In this document: piece after piece, positions 42,035 to 50,110 of the stretch
Layout of the letters: each line of letters begins with the position of its first letter
Position numbering within the stretch: the first letter of the stretch is position 1
From: Pseudarthrobacter sp. GA104
GTDB taxonomy: Bacteria > Actinomycetota > Actinomycetes > Actinomycetales > Micrococcaceae
Length of the DNA: 64,000 bases
Reading direction: 5' to 3'
Assembly: GCF_009741265.1 (NCBI RefSeq)
Contig: NZ_WOWL01000001.1
Span: 1,426,001 to 1,490,000 of the forward strand
Made by a program: the position numbers and the translations under genes
Notes under the pieces: generated by a model
The model's database searches: none
What the model was told of the DNA's origin: nothing
The model's input: the letters and a program-made list of their open reading frames with translations, nothing else

Positions 42035-42448
42035 TCAGGCTGCTGGAGAGTCCGCTGCCGGGAGATCCAGCGAGTAGGTGGCCCAGGCATCCGGGTTCTC
42101 CCGCAGGGTGACGTCGATGCCCTCAAGACGGCCGCCGTCGTCGTCATCCTTCAGCTTTTCCGCAACTGAATGGGCAATGTATTCCGCGAGCGCCTCAGTG
42201 GTGCTGAGTTTGCCCGCAAAATCCGGATGCTCGTCCAGGTTGCGGTAGTTCAGGCCTGCCAGGACCTCCTCGATAATGGTGCCGGCGGCGCCGATGTCCA
42301 GCACGATCGCGTCCTTGTTGAGCGTCCGACGGCGGAAGGACACCTCGGCGACAAAAGTCGCCCCGTGCAGGGCCTGGGCCGGCCCGAACGCCTCACGGGG
42401 CAGGCTGTGGGCGATCATGAAGTGGCGGCGGACGGTCAGGCTGAACAT
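42035..42448 (-). CDS. 6-pyruvoyl-tetrahydropterin synthase-like protein (divergent QueD subgroup)
   Basis: This 137-residue protein has the T-fold of the 6-pyruvoyl-tetrahydropterin synthase/QueD family: MFSLTVRRHFMIAHSLPREA, then LHGATFVAEVSFRRRTLNKD, AIVLDIGAAGTIIEEVLAGL and LSTTEALAEYIAHSVAEKL. Standard members carry a Cys-x3-His-x-His zinc and catalytic motif; here the segment reads ALHGATF, so the Cys position is Ala and the second His of HxH is Ala. The first zinc His (IAHSL) and one His remain. It probably uses a different substrate. It is 3 bp from the dehydrogenase and 4 bp from the glycosyltransferase. Confidence 0.8.
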   Translation of the reverse strand: MFSLTVRRHFMIAHSLPREAFGPAQALHGATFVAEVSFRRRTLNKDAIVLDIGAAGTIIEEVLAGLNYRNLDEHPDFAGKLSTTEALAEYIAHSVAEKLKDDDDGGRLEGIDVTLRENPDAWATYSLDLPAADSPAA

Positions 42449-42451
42449 GGA

Positions 42452-43558
42452 CTACCTCTGGTCTTCTCGGGTCTGGTGCGGGTCTTTGTTCTCGGGGTCT
42501 TTGTTCCCGCGGTCTTTGTTCCCGCCGCCTTCGTTCCCGCCGCCTTCGTCGGTGGGGTATTCGATGACGTGGCACAGGGCTTCAAGCTTCCCGTGGGCGA
42601 GGTCCTGCACCGTGCCGGGCAACTCGGCGAACCGCGAGGTACCGGTGAGGAAGGCATCGAATACGGGGTCCTTGAGCAGCGAGACGGCGAGGTCCAGGCG
42701 GTCGGCGCTGGTCCTGCGGTGGCGGCGCGCACGCGCCACCACACCCACCTGGCTGGCCCGGATGGACAGCCGCCGGGCATGGAAGTCCTCCCCCAGCGGC
42801 AGGGTTACCTCGCGGTTGGCGTACCAGGACATCTCGATGACGTCCCCCTCGTCGCCCACGAGCTGCAGGCTCCGCTCCAGGCCTTCCTGGGATGCAGAGC
42901 AGTGAAAAACGATGTCGCAGTCGGCCAGGGCGTCATCCGGGCGGGCGAAGTCCACGCCCAGGGACTCCGCCAGGTGCTTCCGGCCCGGATCCAGGTCCAC
43001 CAGCTGCAAGCGCTGCAGCGGGAAGGTCCTCAGCAGGGTGGCAACCATGCCGCCCACCAGCCCGGCTCCCACCACCGCAACCCGGTCTCCCAGCCGCGGA
43101 CCCGCCTCCCACAATGCGTTCACGGCGGTCTCCACCGTGCCGGTGAGCACTGCCCGGCGGGAGGGCACGTCATCAGGGATCTTCGTCAGTGAGCTGACCG
43201 GCACCACGTAGCGGTCCTGGTGGGGGTTAAGGCAGAAGACGCGCTGCCCCGCCCAGCCCTCCGGACCCTCCTCGACAACCCCGACGGAGAGGTACCCGAA
43301 CTTCACCGGCCCGGGGAAGTGTCCCTCCTGGTGGGGTGCCCTCATCTCCTCGGCAACCCGGGGCGGAACAGCGCCTGCATGGACCACCATTTCCGTGCCC
43401 TTACTGATGCCGGAGTACAGGGCGCGGACCAGGGCCTCGTCCGACCCGCGGGCAGGCAGCTCCTCGGGCCGGAGCTCGCCATGTTCCCTGGCTGTGGTCC
43501 AGTAGGCGGTTGCGTGCGTGCGACTGGATTGATGCGCTGGACTGGATTGATTAGTCAT
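42452..43558 (-). CDS. Zinc-type medium-chain dehydrogenase in a PTPS-like operon
   Basis: This 368-residue protein is a medium-chain dehydrogenase: ALVRALYSGISKGTEMVVHA near 45, then FCLNPHQDRYVVPVSSLTKI and the dinucleotide motif VAVVGAGLVGGMVATLLRTF near 155-175, with VDLDPGRKHLAESLGVDFAR. A GSGC-type catalytic Cys-His site is not clear, so zinc binding is uncertain. The C-terminus is a hydrophilic repeat (GNKDRGNKDPENKD) encoded by a 15-bp DNA tandem repeat. The start was set at the ATG 43558; a longer frame starts with TTG at 43582. The stop lies 3 bp before the PTPS-like gene, so all three genes form an operon. Confidence 0.8.
   Translation of the reverse strand: MTNQSSPAHQSSRTHATAYWTTAREHGELRPEELPARGSDEALVRALYSGISKGTEMVVHAGAVPPRVAEEMRAPHQEGHFPGPVKFGYLSVGVVEEGPEGWAGQRVFCLNPHQDRYVVPVSSLTKIPDDVPSRRAVLTGTVETAVNALWEAGPRLGDRVAVVGAGLVGGMVATLLRTFPLQRLQLVDLDPGRKHLAESLGVDFARPDDALADCDIVFHCSASQEGLERSLQLVGDEGDVIEMSWYANREVTLPLGEDFHARRLSIRASQVGVVARARRHRRTSADRLDLAVSLLKDPVFDAFLTGTSRFAELPGTVQDLAHGKLEALCHVIEYPTDEGGGNEGGGNKDRGNKDPENKDPHQTREDQR
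42481..42540. repeat. 15-bp tandem repeat in the dehydrogenase C-terminus
   Basis: Four copies of a 15-bp unit (GGTCTTTGTTCCCGC and variants) lie in frame at 42481-42540. On the minus strand they encode repeated Gly-Asn-Lys-Asp or Gly-Asn-Glu units. Because 15 is a multiple of three, copy-number change would keep the frame. Confidence 0.8.
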
Positions 43559-43717
43559 GTTGCTGATGAATCTAGCCGTCAACGTGCGCGCGGGAAAGCT
43601 GGACGGCGGCAGTCCCCTTGTCCCGTCGCTTCCTCCCCGTCGGGAGGCACAGTCCGGTTCCCGTCGGGAGGCACAGTCCGGGCAGGCCTCACCATCACGA
43701 TTGCGGAGAGGGCTTCG

Positions 43718-45462
43718 TTACGTGACGCCAGCGCTTGCCTGGCAGGCCATCTCCCACCAAACATCTTCGGGCAGCGGGTCCTTGGGCTGCTGGTACCCAG
43801 GCACGAACCAGTCAGCAAAAGTGTCCTCGGGGAACTCCTCCTTTGGATACAGGTCCTGGAGCGACAGATCCTGGAGCGACCGGCCGGCCGCTGGAGGCCA
43901 AGCATCAGACAAGTCATCAGGCAGCGACACCCCCGAAAGGTCGTTGGGCGGTGGCCACATCTCCGCACTGTCATCAAGCGCGCGGAGCCCTGCCGGCACA
44001 GCCCGTTCCGGCCACCGTGGTGGTTCCCAGTCCTGGTGTTCGCTTGTGTAGTGGCGGCCGGTGGGTGAGGTCCAGCCGGGTGGTTCGTTCTTTGTTGCGG
44101 GGGTGGGTTTCCAGCCGCTGGTGTGGCGGAGTTTGTGGTGTTTCGGGCAGGGCTGTCCGAGGTTCGAGACTCCTGTGGTGCCGCCGTTGTGCCAGGCGAG
44201 GAGGTGGTCGGCTTCGTTGTCGAGGGAGGGGTTGCTGCAGCCGGGGAAGGGGCATTTGCCGTCCCGCAGCCTGAGCCAGTTCCGCATCGCCTTGGTCACC
44301 CGGTAGCTGGTGCGGCCGATTTCCAGGGGCGCCCCGTCCCGCGGGTCCACCAGCACCCGGTAGAAGGAGCTGGCACCGTCGGCGACGAGGTCCCGGGCCA
44401 TCGAGGCAGGGATGGGGCCGGCCCCGTCCAGCACCGCCGGCTCGTCCGTCAAGCCCATCAGGGAAAACACGGGCACGGTGACCAGCACCTGCGGCCGAAT
44501 CGACGACGACGGGCCGGGACCTGCCACCTCCCGCCGCCGGAACTTCCCGCCTCACCGTGCCCGGCACTGGTTGCCTCGCTGTGCCCGGTAACCCGGGAGA
44601 TGTTCCCGCCGCCCAGGAGCGCCTCGGCGAAATTGTCGGCCCTGAGCTGGGTCAGGGTGCGGGCCTCGTCCGGGCCCTGCAGTCCCCGGGAAATGGCGGT
44701 CAGCCGGTTCCAGATCGCGGACGCCTGGTCCGCGGGCAGGTAGGCGGCCACCCAGGCCATCGCATCATTATCCGGCCAGCACTCCACCCGCCGGTCCGCC
44801 AGGGACTTGGCGTGCCGCTTCGCCAGGCTCTCCGGATGGTGCCGCTCCCGCCACCCCCGCGCCTTGGCCCTGAACCGGTACGCGGGCATCTCCCCCACAG
44901 GGCACCCGCGGACCGCCCCCGGGGCGTCCGGGTCCAGGAAATGGGCCTCCAGGGCCGCCGCCCCGGCCGGGCCAAGGCCGACGGTCTGGTCCACCATGGT
45001 CCGGGCATGCGCCCAGGAAATCGTCCCGCCCTGCAGGGCGGCCAGGGTCCGGGGCAGCGACGCGGTCAAGGCATGGGCTTCAGCCAGCAAAGCTCCGGCG
45101 GCCCGGTCACCGATGGCCAGCGCACACCCGACCTCCGCCACCAGGCTCCGGTCCTGCGCCGTGGCCTCGTGAGGGGACCCGGGCGGAGGATTCATCGCCT
45201 TCGTCGCCCCGGCAAGGGCCGCCGCGGCCACTGCCTTCACCGCCGCCAACTTCGCTTCCGACCGCGCCACCCCACCCAGGACATCCAACGCCGCATCAGC
45301 AACCCGCTGCAACGGATCATCAACGCCCCCGCCCCCGCCACGGCCACCGGAAACGGCAGGCCCGCCCGCGGCAAGGCCTCCGCCAGCCAGCGCAGCCATA
45401 AACGCCGCGACAGAAGCGTCAACCGCTTCCTCCCCCTGCACCACCGCCGCGTTCGATTCCAT
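43718..45462 (-). pseudogene. DUF222/HNH endonuclease, interrupted by a frameshift
   Basis: The gene reads as DUF222 plus HNH, common multi-copy actinobacterial proteins whose function is not firmly known. DUF222 spans the first part (MESNAAVVQGEEAVDASVAA, then LADRRVECWPDNDAMAWVAA and YLPADQASAIWNRLTAISRG). The HNH nuclease motif is in the other frame (LRLRDGKCPFPGCSNPSLDN, then EADHLLAWHNGGTTGVSNLG and LCPKHHK-like CPKHHKLRH). The join lies near 44505-44525, where GTC-CCG-GCC would need one more C to restore GTC-CCC-GGC. The first frame ends at 44458. A loss of one base in a CCC run would explain it, so it may be an authentic pseudogene or a sequence error. GATGAT lies 6 nt before the ATG at 45462. 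Confidence 0.75.
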
Positions 45463-45588
45463 ACCTCCATCATCGCGAGGGGGTCCGACATTATTAGGCC
45501 CTCAGCCCACCGCTGCGAAAAAGTTTTTGAATCTTCTTGGGGCCACCTCTGCCCGGACCATAACGGGCCAGGCGTGATCGGCCCCGTT

Positions 45589-45618
45589 TTGGGGATGGGC
45601 GCCTCGCTCCGGTACCCT
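45589..45618 (+). promoter_or_regulatory. Promoter of tRNA-Ser(CGA)
   Basis: -35 TTGGGG at 45589-45594, an 18-bp spacer, and -10 TACCCT at 45613-45618, with the tRNA 9 nt downstream. Confidence 0.5.
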
Positions 45619-45627
45619 ATTGAGGTT

Positions 45628-45714
45628 GGTGACGTGTCCGAGCGGCCGAAGGTGCAACACTCGAAATGTTGTTTGGTGTAAAAGCCAACGTGGGTTCAAA
45701 TCCCACCGTCACCG
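45628..45714 (+). tRNA. tRNA-Ser (anticodon CGA)
   Basis: Acceptor arms GGTGACG and CGTCACC pair at 45628-45634 and 45707-45713. Anticodon stem CAACA/TGTTG encloses CTCGAAA with CGA at 45662-45664. A long variable arm and T-loop GTTCAAATC are present. CCA is not encoded. It reads UCG. Confidence 0.96.
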
Positions 45715-45725
45715 CCAAGTAGCAG

Positions 45726-45765
45726 GGCCCCGCTTCTCTTTATGAAAGAGAAGCGGGGCCTTTTT
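45726..45765 (+). terminator. Terminator after tRNA-Ser(CGA)
   Basis: A perfect 16-bp stem (45726-45741 and 45745-45760, loop ATG) is followed by TTTTT. Confidence 0.9.
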
Positions 45766-45965
45766 GGTTTGTGGACCAGTTCCCGCTCCGGCGTCCTGCG
45801 TCGGGTGCCCGGCAGGGCGTGGAGGCCGGTGAAGCAAATACATTGGAAAAGAAACCGAAAAGCACCCGCCGGATTGGGATTTCCTCACAAATTTTCCGTG
45901 TTCAGCGGTGGATACGATGGGCTGACCGGACAGAGCCGTCCGGCCAGATCGACCAGAAGGAACCC

Positions 45966-47555
45966 ATGACTGCGGTGACGGTGGACGATATCCTTTCGGA
46001 TCTCCCCTTGGGCTTTGGAAGCCTCATCCTCCGGCCGGCGGACGGTTCCGCGGTGGAACGTTTCCTGATCATGGACGCCGAGGATGAAAAGCTCGACGGC
46101 GACAGGGCGTTTGTCCTGCTGATTGGAGTCCGCGGACGGTCGGCTTTGCCCGCATTGCGGCGGCTGCTGCGGAACCCGCCGCCGGTGGTGGCCGTCAAGG
46201 GAAGCCGGCAGGAGCTGTCCGAAGCCGAAGAGTTGCTGCGCGACGCCGGTACCGGCCTGCTCCTGGTGGACCCCGCGGCCGACTGGGACCGCCTGCTGTC
46301 TATCGCGAAAGACAGGATCCAGCCGCCCAGTTATCAGAGCGAAGTCCTGACGCTGCTGGAAGAAGATCTGTTCGCGATCGCCCAGACCACTGCCCGGCTC
46401 ACCTCCAGCCACGTGGTGATCGAAGACGCGGCCAACAAGGTTCTGGCGTATTCCACCGTTTCCAACGACATCGACGAGCTGCGCAAAGCCTCCATCCTGG
46501 CCAGGCGCGGGCCACGGAAATACGAGCTGCTGCTCAAGGACCTTGGAGCCTACCGTGAACTCCATGGCACCCGGTTCCCCGTGCGAGTACCCGCCAGGCC
46601 CCAGGACGGACTGCGCGAACGCGTAGCCATCACCCTTTTCGCCGGTAACAGGATCATGGGCTACATCTGGCTCCAGGAGACCGGCGACGGCTTCGGCCCG
46701 GACGTTGACCAGGTGTTGCAGGGTTCCGCTGCCCGTACCTCGGCTGAGCTGATCCGTTACCGCAACCAGCAATCGGTGCACATGCGGGAAGACCGCATTG
46801 CCCGGATCCTTTCAGGCCCCGCGGAGGCAGCAGCCAGCGCGCACAGCGAAAAGATCTCCGCTGACCGCCCGGCCGCGCTGATCCTGATCGGGATCTCCGA
46901 TGTGGAAGCCGATGACGCCGCACTAAAGCACGGCGAGCTTGCCAACCTGGCTTCCATCCACGCCGCTGCCTACAAAGCTTCGGCAATCGTGGGGCAGTTC
47001 AAAGGCGACACCGCAGTGATTGTCCCCGGACTGCAGTCTGCAGCGGCGGAACCGGGACTCCGGGGCCTTGCAGAGTCCATCGTCCGGGATGCACGCAAGC
47101 ACCTTGGCATCACCCCGTTTGCGGCCGTAGGCCCGGTGGCCCCGGACCTGCTCTCCATCCACTCGGTCACCCGGATGGCAGAAGCACTGTTGAGCTGCGT
47201 GGGAAGGTCCACAACGTCGTCAGTGGCCACCGTGGACGATTTTGAGGGAGAGATCCTTTTCCGCGAAGCAGTACAGAATTTCGCGTCTTCGGCTTTCCGC
47301 CATCGCAGCCTCTCGGCCCTCCTGTCTGAGGACGTGGAATTGGCCGAAACGCTGCGGGTGTACTTCGAAGCTTCGCTTGATGTTGCCGCATGCGCCCAGC
47401 GGATGAAGCTGCACAAAAACACCGTCTACTACCGCATCAGCAAGGTATCCAAAGTGACGGGACTGGACTTCGGCAACCCCCGGGACTCGCTGGTTGCCCT
47501 GCTGCACATCCAGGAATGGGCTGAAACATCCAATCGAAAAGCGGGCCGGAAATGA
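45966..47555 (+). CDS. PucR/CdaR-type transcriptional regulator
   Basis: This 529-residue regulator has an N-terminal PucR-like domain (VTVDDILSDLPLGFGSLILR, then GRSALPALRRLLRNPPPVVA) and a C-terminal helix-turn-helix (VYFEASLDVAACAQRMKLHK, then NTVYYRISKVSKVTGLDFGN) typical of this group. The middle region is GGDEF-like or GAF-like (RVAITLFAGNRIMGYIWLQE). AGAAGGA lies before the ATG at 45966. The stop overlaps the glutaminase start by ATGA. Such regulators sense metabolites and control adjacent catabolic genes, so glutamine or a related amide is a reasonable guess. Confidence 0.83.
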   Translation: MTAVTVDDILSDLPLGFGSLILRPADGSAVERFLIMDAEDEKLDGDRAFVLLIGVRGRSALPALRRLLRNPPPVVAVKGSRQELSEAEELLRDAGTGLLLVDPAADWDRLLSIAKDRIQPPSYQSEVLTLLEEDLFAIAQTTARLTSSHVVIEDAANKVLAYSTVSNDIDELRKASILARRGPRKYELLLKDLGAYRELHGTRFPVRVPARPQDGLRERVAITLFAGNRIMGYIWLQETGDGFGPDVDQVLQGSAARTSAELIRYRNQQSVHMREDRIARILSGPAEAAASAHSEKISADRPAALILIGISDVEADDAALKHGELANLASIHAAAYKASAIVGQFKGDTAVIVPGLQSAAAEPGLRGLAESIVRDARKHLGITPFAAVGPVAPDLLSIHSVTRMAEALLSCVGRSTTSSVATVDDFEGEILFREAVQNFASSAFRHRSLSALLSEDVELAETLRVYFEASLDVAACAQRMKLHKNTVYYRISKVSKVTGLDFGNPRDSLVALLHIQEWAETSNRKAGRK

Positions 47556-48484
47556 CCGTAGCAATTGCGGCACCACCGCTCGGCCCCCTCCTCCACGACC
47601 TCGTGCGGAACCACCGGCCGCGGCGGGAGACAGGCTCTGTCCCGGCGAACATCCCGTTCCTTGCGGACGTTCCCTTCAACAAGTTCGGCATAGCCGTTGC
47701 CACCACTTCCGGCCAGGTCTTCAGCTCCGGCGACGCGGATGTCCCCTTCTCGATCCAGAGCATCTCCAAGGTGTTCACGCTGGCCATGGCCCTGCAGGGC
47801 GACACCACCGGAAGGCTGTGGTCCCGGGTCCTGCGTGAACCGTCAGGGACCCCGTTCAACTCGCTGGTCCAACTGGAGGCGGAACACGGGATCCCGCGGA
47901 ACCCCTTCATCAACGCCGGCGCTTTGGTTGTCACGGACCACCTGATGGAAGGAACATACGACGCCGCCGCTTGGGTATTGCGGTTCCTCACCGCACAAGC
48001 GGGCGTCAGCGGGCCGTACATCGATGAAGCGGCGGCCGCCAGTGAGCTTTCGGGCAGCAGCCGCAACCTGGCGCTGGCGCATTTCCTGAAGGACTTCGGC
48101 AACCTGAAGCGACCGGCGGAAGCAGTGGTGGAGAACTACGTGCGCCACTGCTCCATCATGATGACCTGCGTTGAACTCGCCAAGGCGGGGCTTTTCCTGG
48201 CTGGGGAAGGCCGGGGAACGGCGGGACCCGTCCTGTCCCCGAGCGATGCCAAACGTGTTGGCTCCATCATGCTGACCTGCGGCATGTACGACGCTGCCGG
48301 AGAGTTCGCGTACCGCGTGGGCCTTCCTGGCAAAAGCGGTGTGGGTGGCGGCATTTTGGTCATCGTTCCCGGCGAGTGCTCCATCTGTGTGTGGAGTCCC
48401 CGGCTCGACGGCAAAGGCAATTCCCTTGCCGGCACTGCCGCCCTCGCCGACCTTTCCGACCGCACCGGCTGGTCAGTTTTCTGA
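47552..48484 (+). CDS. glsA: Glutaminase
   Basis: GlsA hydrolyses glutamine to glutamate and ammonia. The 310-residue enzyme has the beta-lactamase-like fold with the Ser-x-x-Lys motif in FSIQSISKVFTLAMAL (Ser-Ile-Ser-Lys, near residues 70-73). Further signatures are PRNPFINAGALVVTDHL, a Tyr near 190-200 in VENYVRHCSIMMTCVELAKA, and GKSGVGGGILVIVPGECSIC near the C-terminus. Its start overlaps the regulator stop by ATGA, so it is cotranscribed and likely controlled by that regulator. An amino-acid permease follows in the same direction. Confidence 0.93.
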   Translation: MTVAIAAPPLGPLLHDLVRNHRPRRETGSVPANIPFLADVPFNKFGIAVATTSGQVFSSGDADVPFSIQSISKVFTLAMALQGDTTGRLWSRVLREPSGTPFNSLVQLEAEHGIPRNPFINAGALVVTDHLMEGTYDAAAWVLRFLTAQAGVSGPYIDEAAAASELSGSSRNLALAHFLKDFGNLKRPAEAVVENYVRHCSIMMTCVELAKAGLFLAGEGRGTAGPVLSPSDAKRVGSIMLTCGMYDAAGEFAYRVGLPGKSGVGGGILVIVPGECSICVWSPRLDGKGNSLAGTAALADLSDRTGWSVF

Positions 48485-48573
48485 TCTGCGTTCCCCTGCC
48501 TGCCATGTGAAGGTATCCGCCCCACAACTTTTCCCCACCCAGTCAGATCTTCCCCGGATCGAAACGATCAACC

Positions 48574-50090
48574 ATGCCCCACAACCCCAACGACGAGGTT
48601 GCAGCAGACCACATCATCGACGGCGGGCACGCCCATGCCTCCGAGACCGCCCTGCATGCCGAGGACAAGGGCTACCACAAGAACCTCAAGCCCCGGCAGA
48701 TCCAGATGATCGCGATCGGCGGTGCGATCGGCACCGGCCTGTTCCTCGGCGCCGGCGGCCGGCTCAACGCCGCGGGCCCGTCCCTGGTCATCGCCTACGC
48801 CGTCTGCGGGTTCTTCGCGTTCCTGATCCTGCGCGCCCTGGGCGAACTGGTCCTCCACCGCCCCTCCTCCGGCTCGTTCGTCTCCTACGCCCGCGAATTC
48901 TTCGGCGAAAAAGCCGCCTTCGTCTCCGGCTGGTTCTACTGGATCAACTGGGCCACCACCACCATCGTGGACATCACCGCCGCCGCCCTCTACATGAACT
49001 TCTTCGGCAACTACATCCCTGGATGGCAGCCGTCCCGCAATGGGCCTGGGCACTGACCGCCCTGATCGTGGTCCTCGCCCTGAACCTCGTCTCCGTGAAG
49101 GTCTTCGGCGAAATGGAATTCTGGTTCGCCCTGATCAAGGTCGCCGCCCTGGTCATCTTCCTCATCGCCGGCACCTACTTCGTCATCTTCGGCACCCCCG
49201 TGGACGGCCAGCAAGTCGGCCTGAGCCTCCTCTCGGACAACGGCGGCATCTTCCCCAACGGCCTGCTCCCCATGATCATCCTCATGCAGGGCGTCCTCTT
49301 CGCCTACGCCTCCATCGAACTCGTCGGCACCGCCGCCGGCGAAACCGAAAACCCCGAAAAAATCATGCCCAAAGCCATCAACTCCGTGGTCTTCCGCATC
49401 GCCGTGTTCTACGTCGGCTCCGTCATCCTCCTGGCCCTGCTGCTGCCCTACACCTCCTACGAAAAGGGCGTCAGCCCCTTCGTCACGTTCTTCGGCTCCA
49501 TCGGCATCCAGGGCGTGGACGTCATCATGAACCTCGTCGTCCTCACCGCCGCCCTGTCCTCCCTCAACGCCGGCCTCTACTCCACCGGACGCATCCTGCG
49601 CTCCATGTCCGTCAACGGCTCCGCCCCGCGCTTCGCCTCCCGCATGAACAAAGCAGGCGTCCCCTACGGCGGCATCGCCATCACCGCCGCCGTCTCCCTC
49701 CTGGGCGTCCCCCTGAACTACCTCGTCCCCGCCCAGGCCTTCGAAATCGTCCTCAACGTCGCCTCCGTGGGCATCATCATGACCTGGGCAACCATCGTCC
49801 TGTGCCAAATCCAGCTCAAACGCTGGGCCGACAAAGGCTGGCTCGAACGCCCCACCTTCCGCATGATCGGCGCCCCCTACACCGGCTACCTCTCCCTCCT
49901 CTTCCTGGTGGGCGTGCTCGTGATGGTCTTCATCGACTCCCCCCTCACCATGCTCGTCACCGCCATCGCCTCCGCCCTCATGGTCGTCGGCTGGTACGCC
50001 TGCCGCACCCGCATCCGCGAAATCGCCGAAACCCGCGAAGGCTTTACCGGCCTCTCCCCCGTCATCGCCAACCGCACACCCATCAGATAA
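48574..50090 (+). pseudogene. Amino-acid permease (APC superfamily) with a one-base frameshift
   Basis: The gene encodes an amino-acid permease of the AnsP/GabP type. The first part reads [20 protein letters not shown], the family start, and [20 protein letters not shown], then stops at 49056. The second part continues in another frame with NLVSVKVFGEMEFWFALIKV, then MIILMQGVLFAYASIELVGT and TENPEKIMPKAINSVVFRIA to 50090. Inserting one C in the CCC run at 49018 would restore [20 protein letters not shown], so one base is missing there. It may be a real pseudogene or a sequence error. Codons are extremely C-ending, so the gene is typical of a highly expressed local gene. It sits between glutaminase and a TPP enzyme. 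Confidence 0.8.
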
Positions 50091-50110
50091 TCGAACAATA
50101 AAGAAAGACC

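Noticed and set aside
40963..42147. Longer start for the glycosyltransferase at 42147
   Set aside because: The extra 39 codons lie inside the PTPS-like gene and have no family similarity; GTG at 42030 follows that gene's stop by 4 bp.
44557..45681. Plus-strand frame opposite the HNH gene, running into tRNA-Ser(CGA)
   Set aside because: Arg/Pro/Gly-rich shadow sequence that overlaps a tRNA gene.
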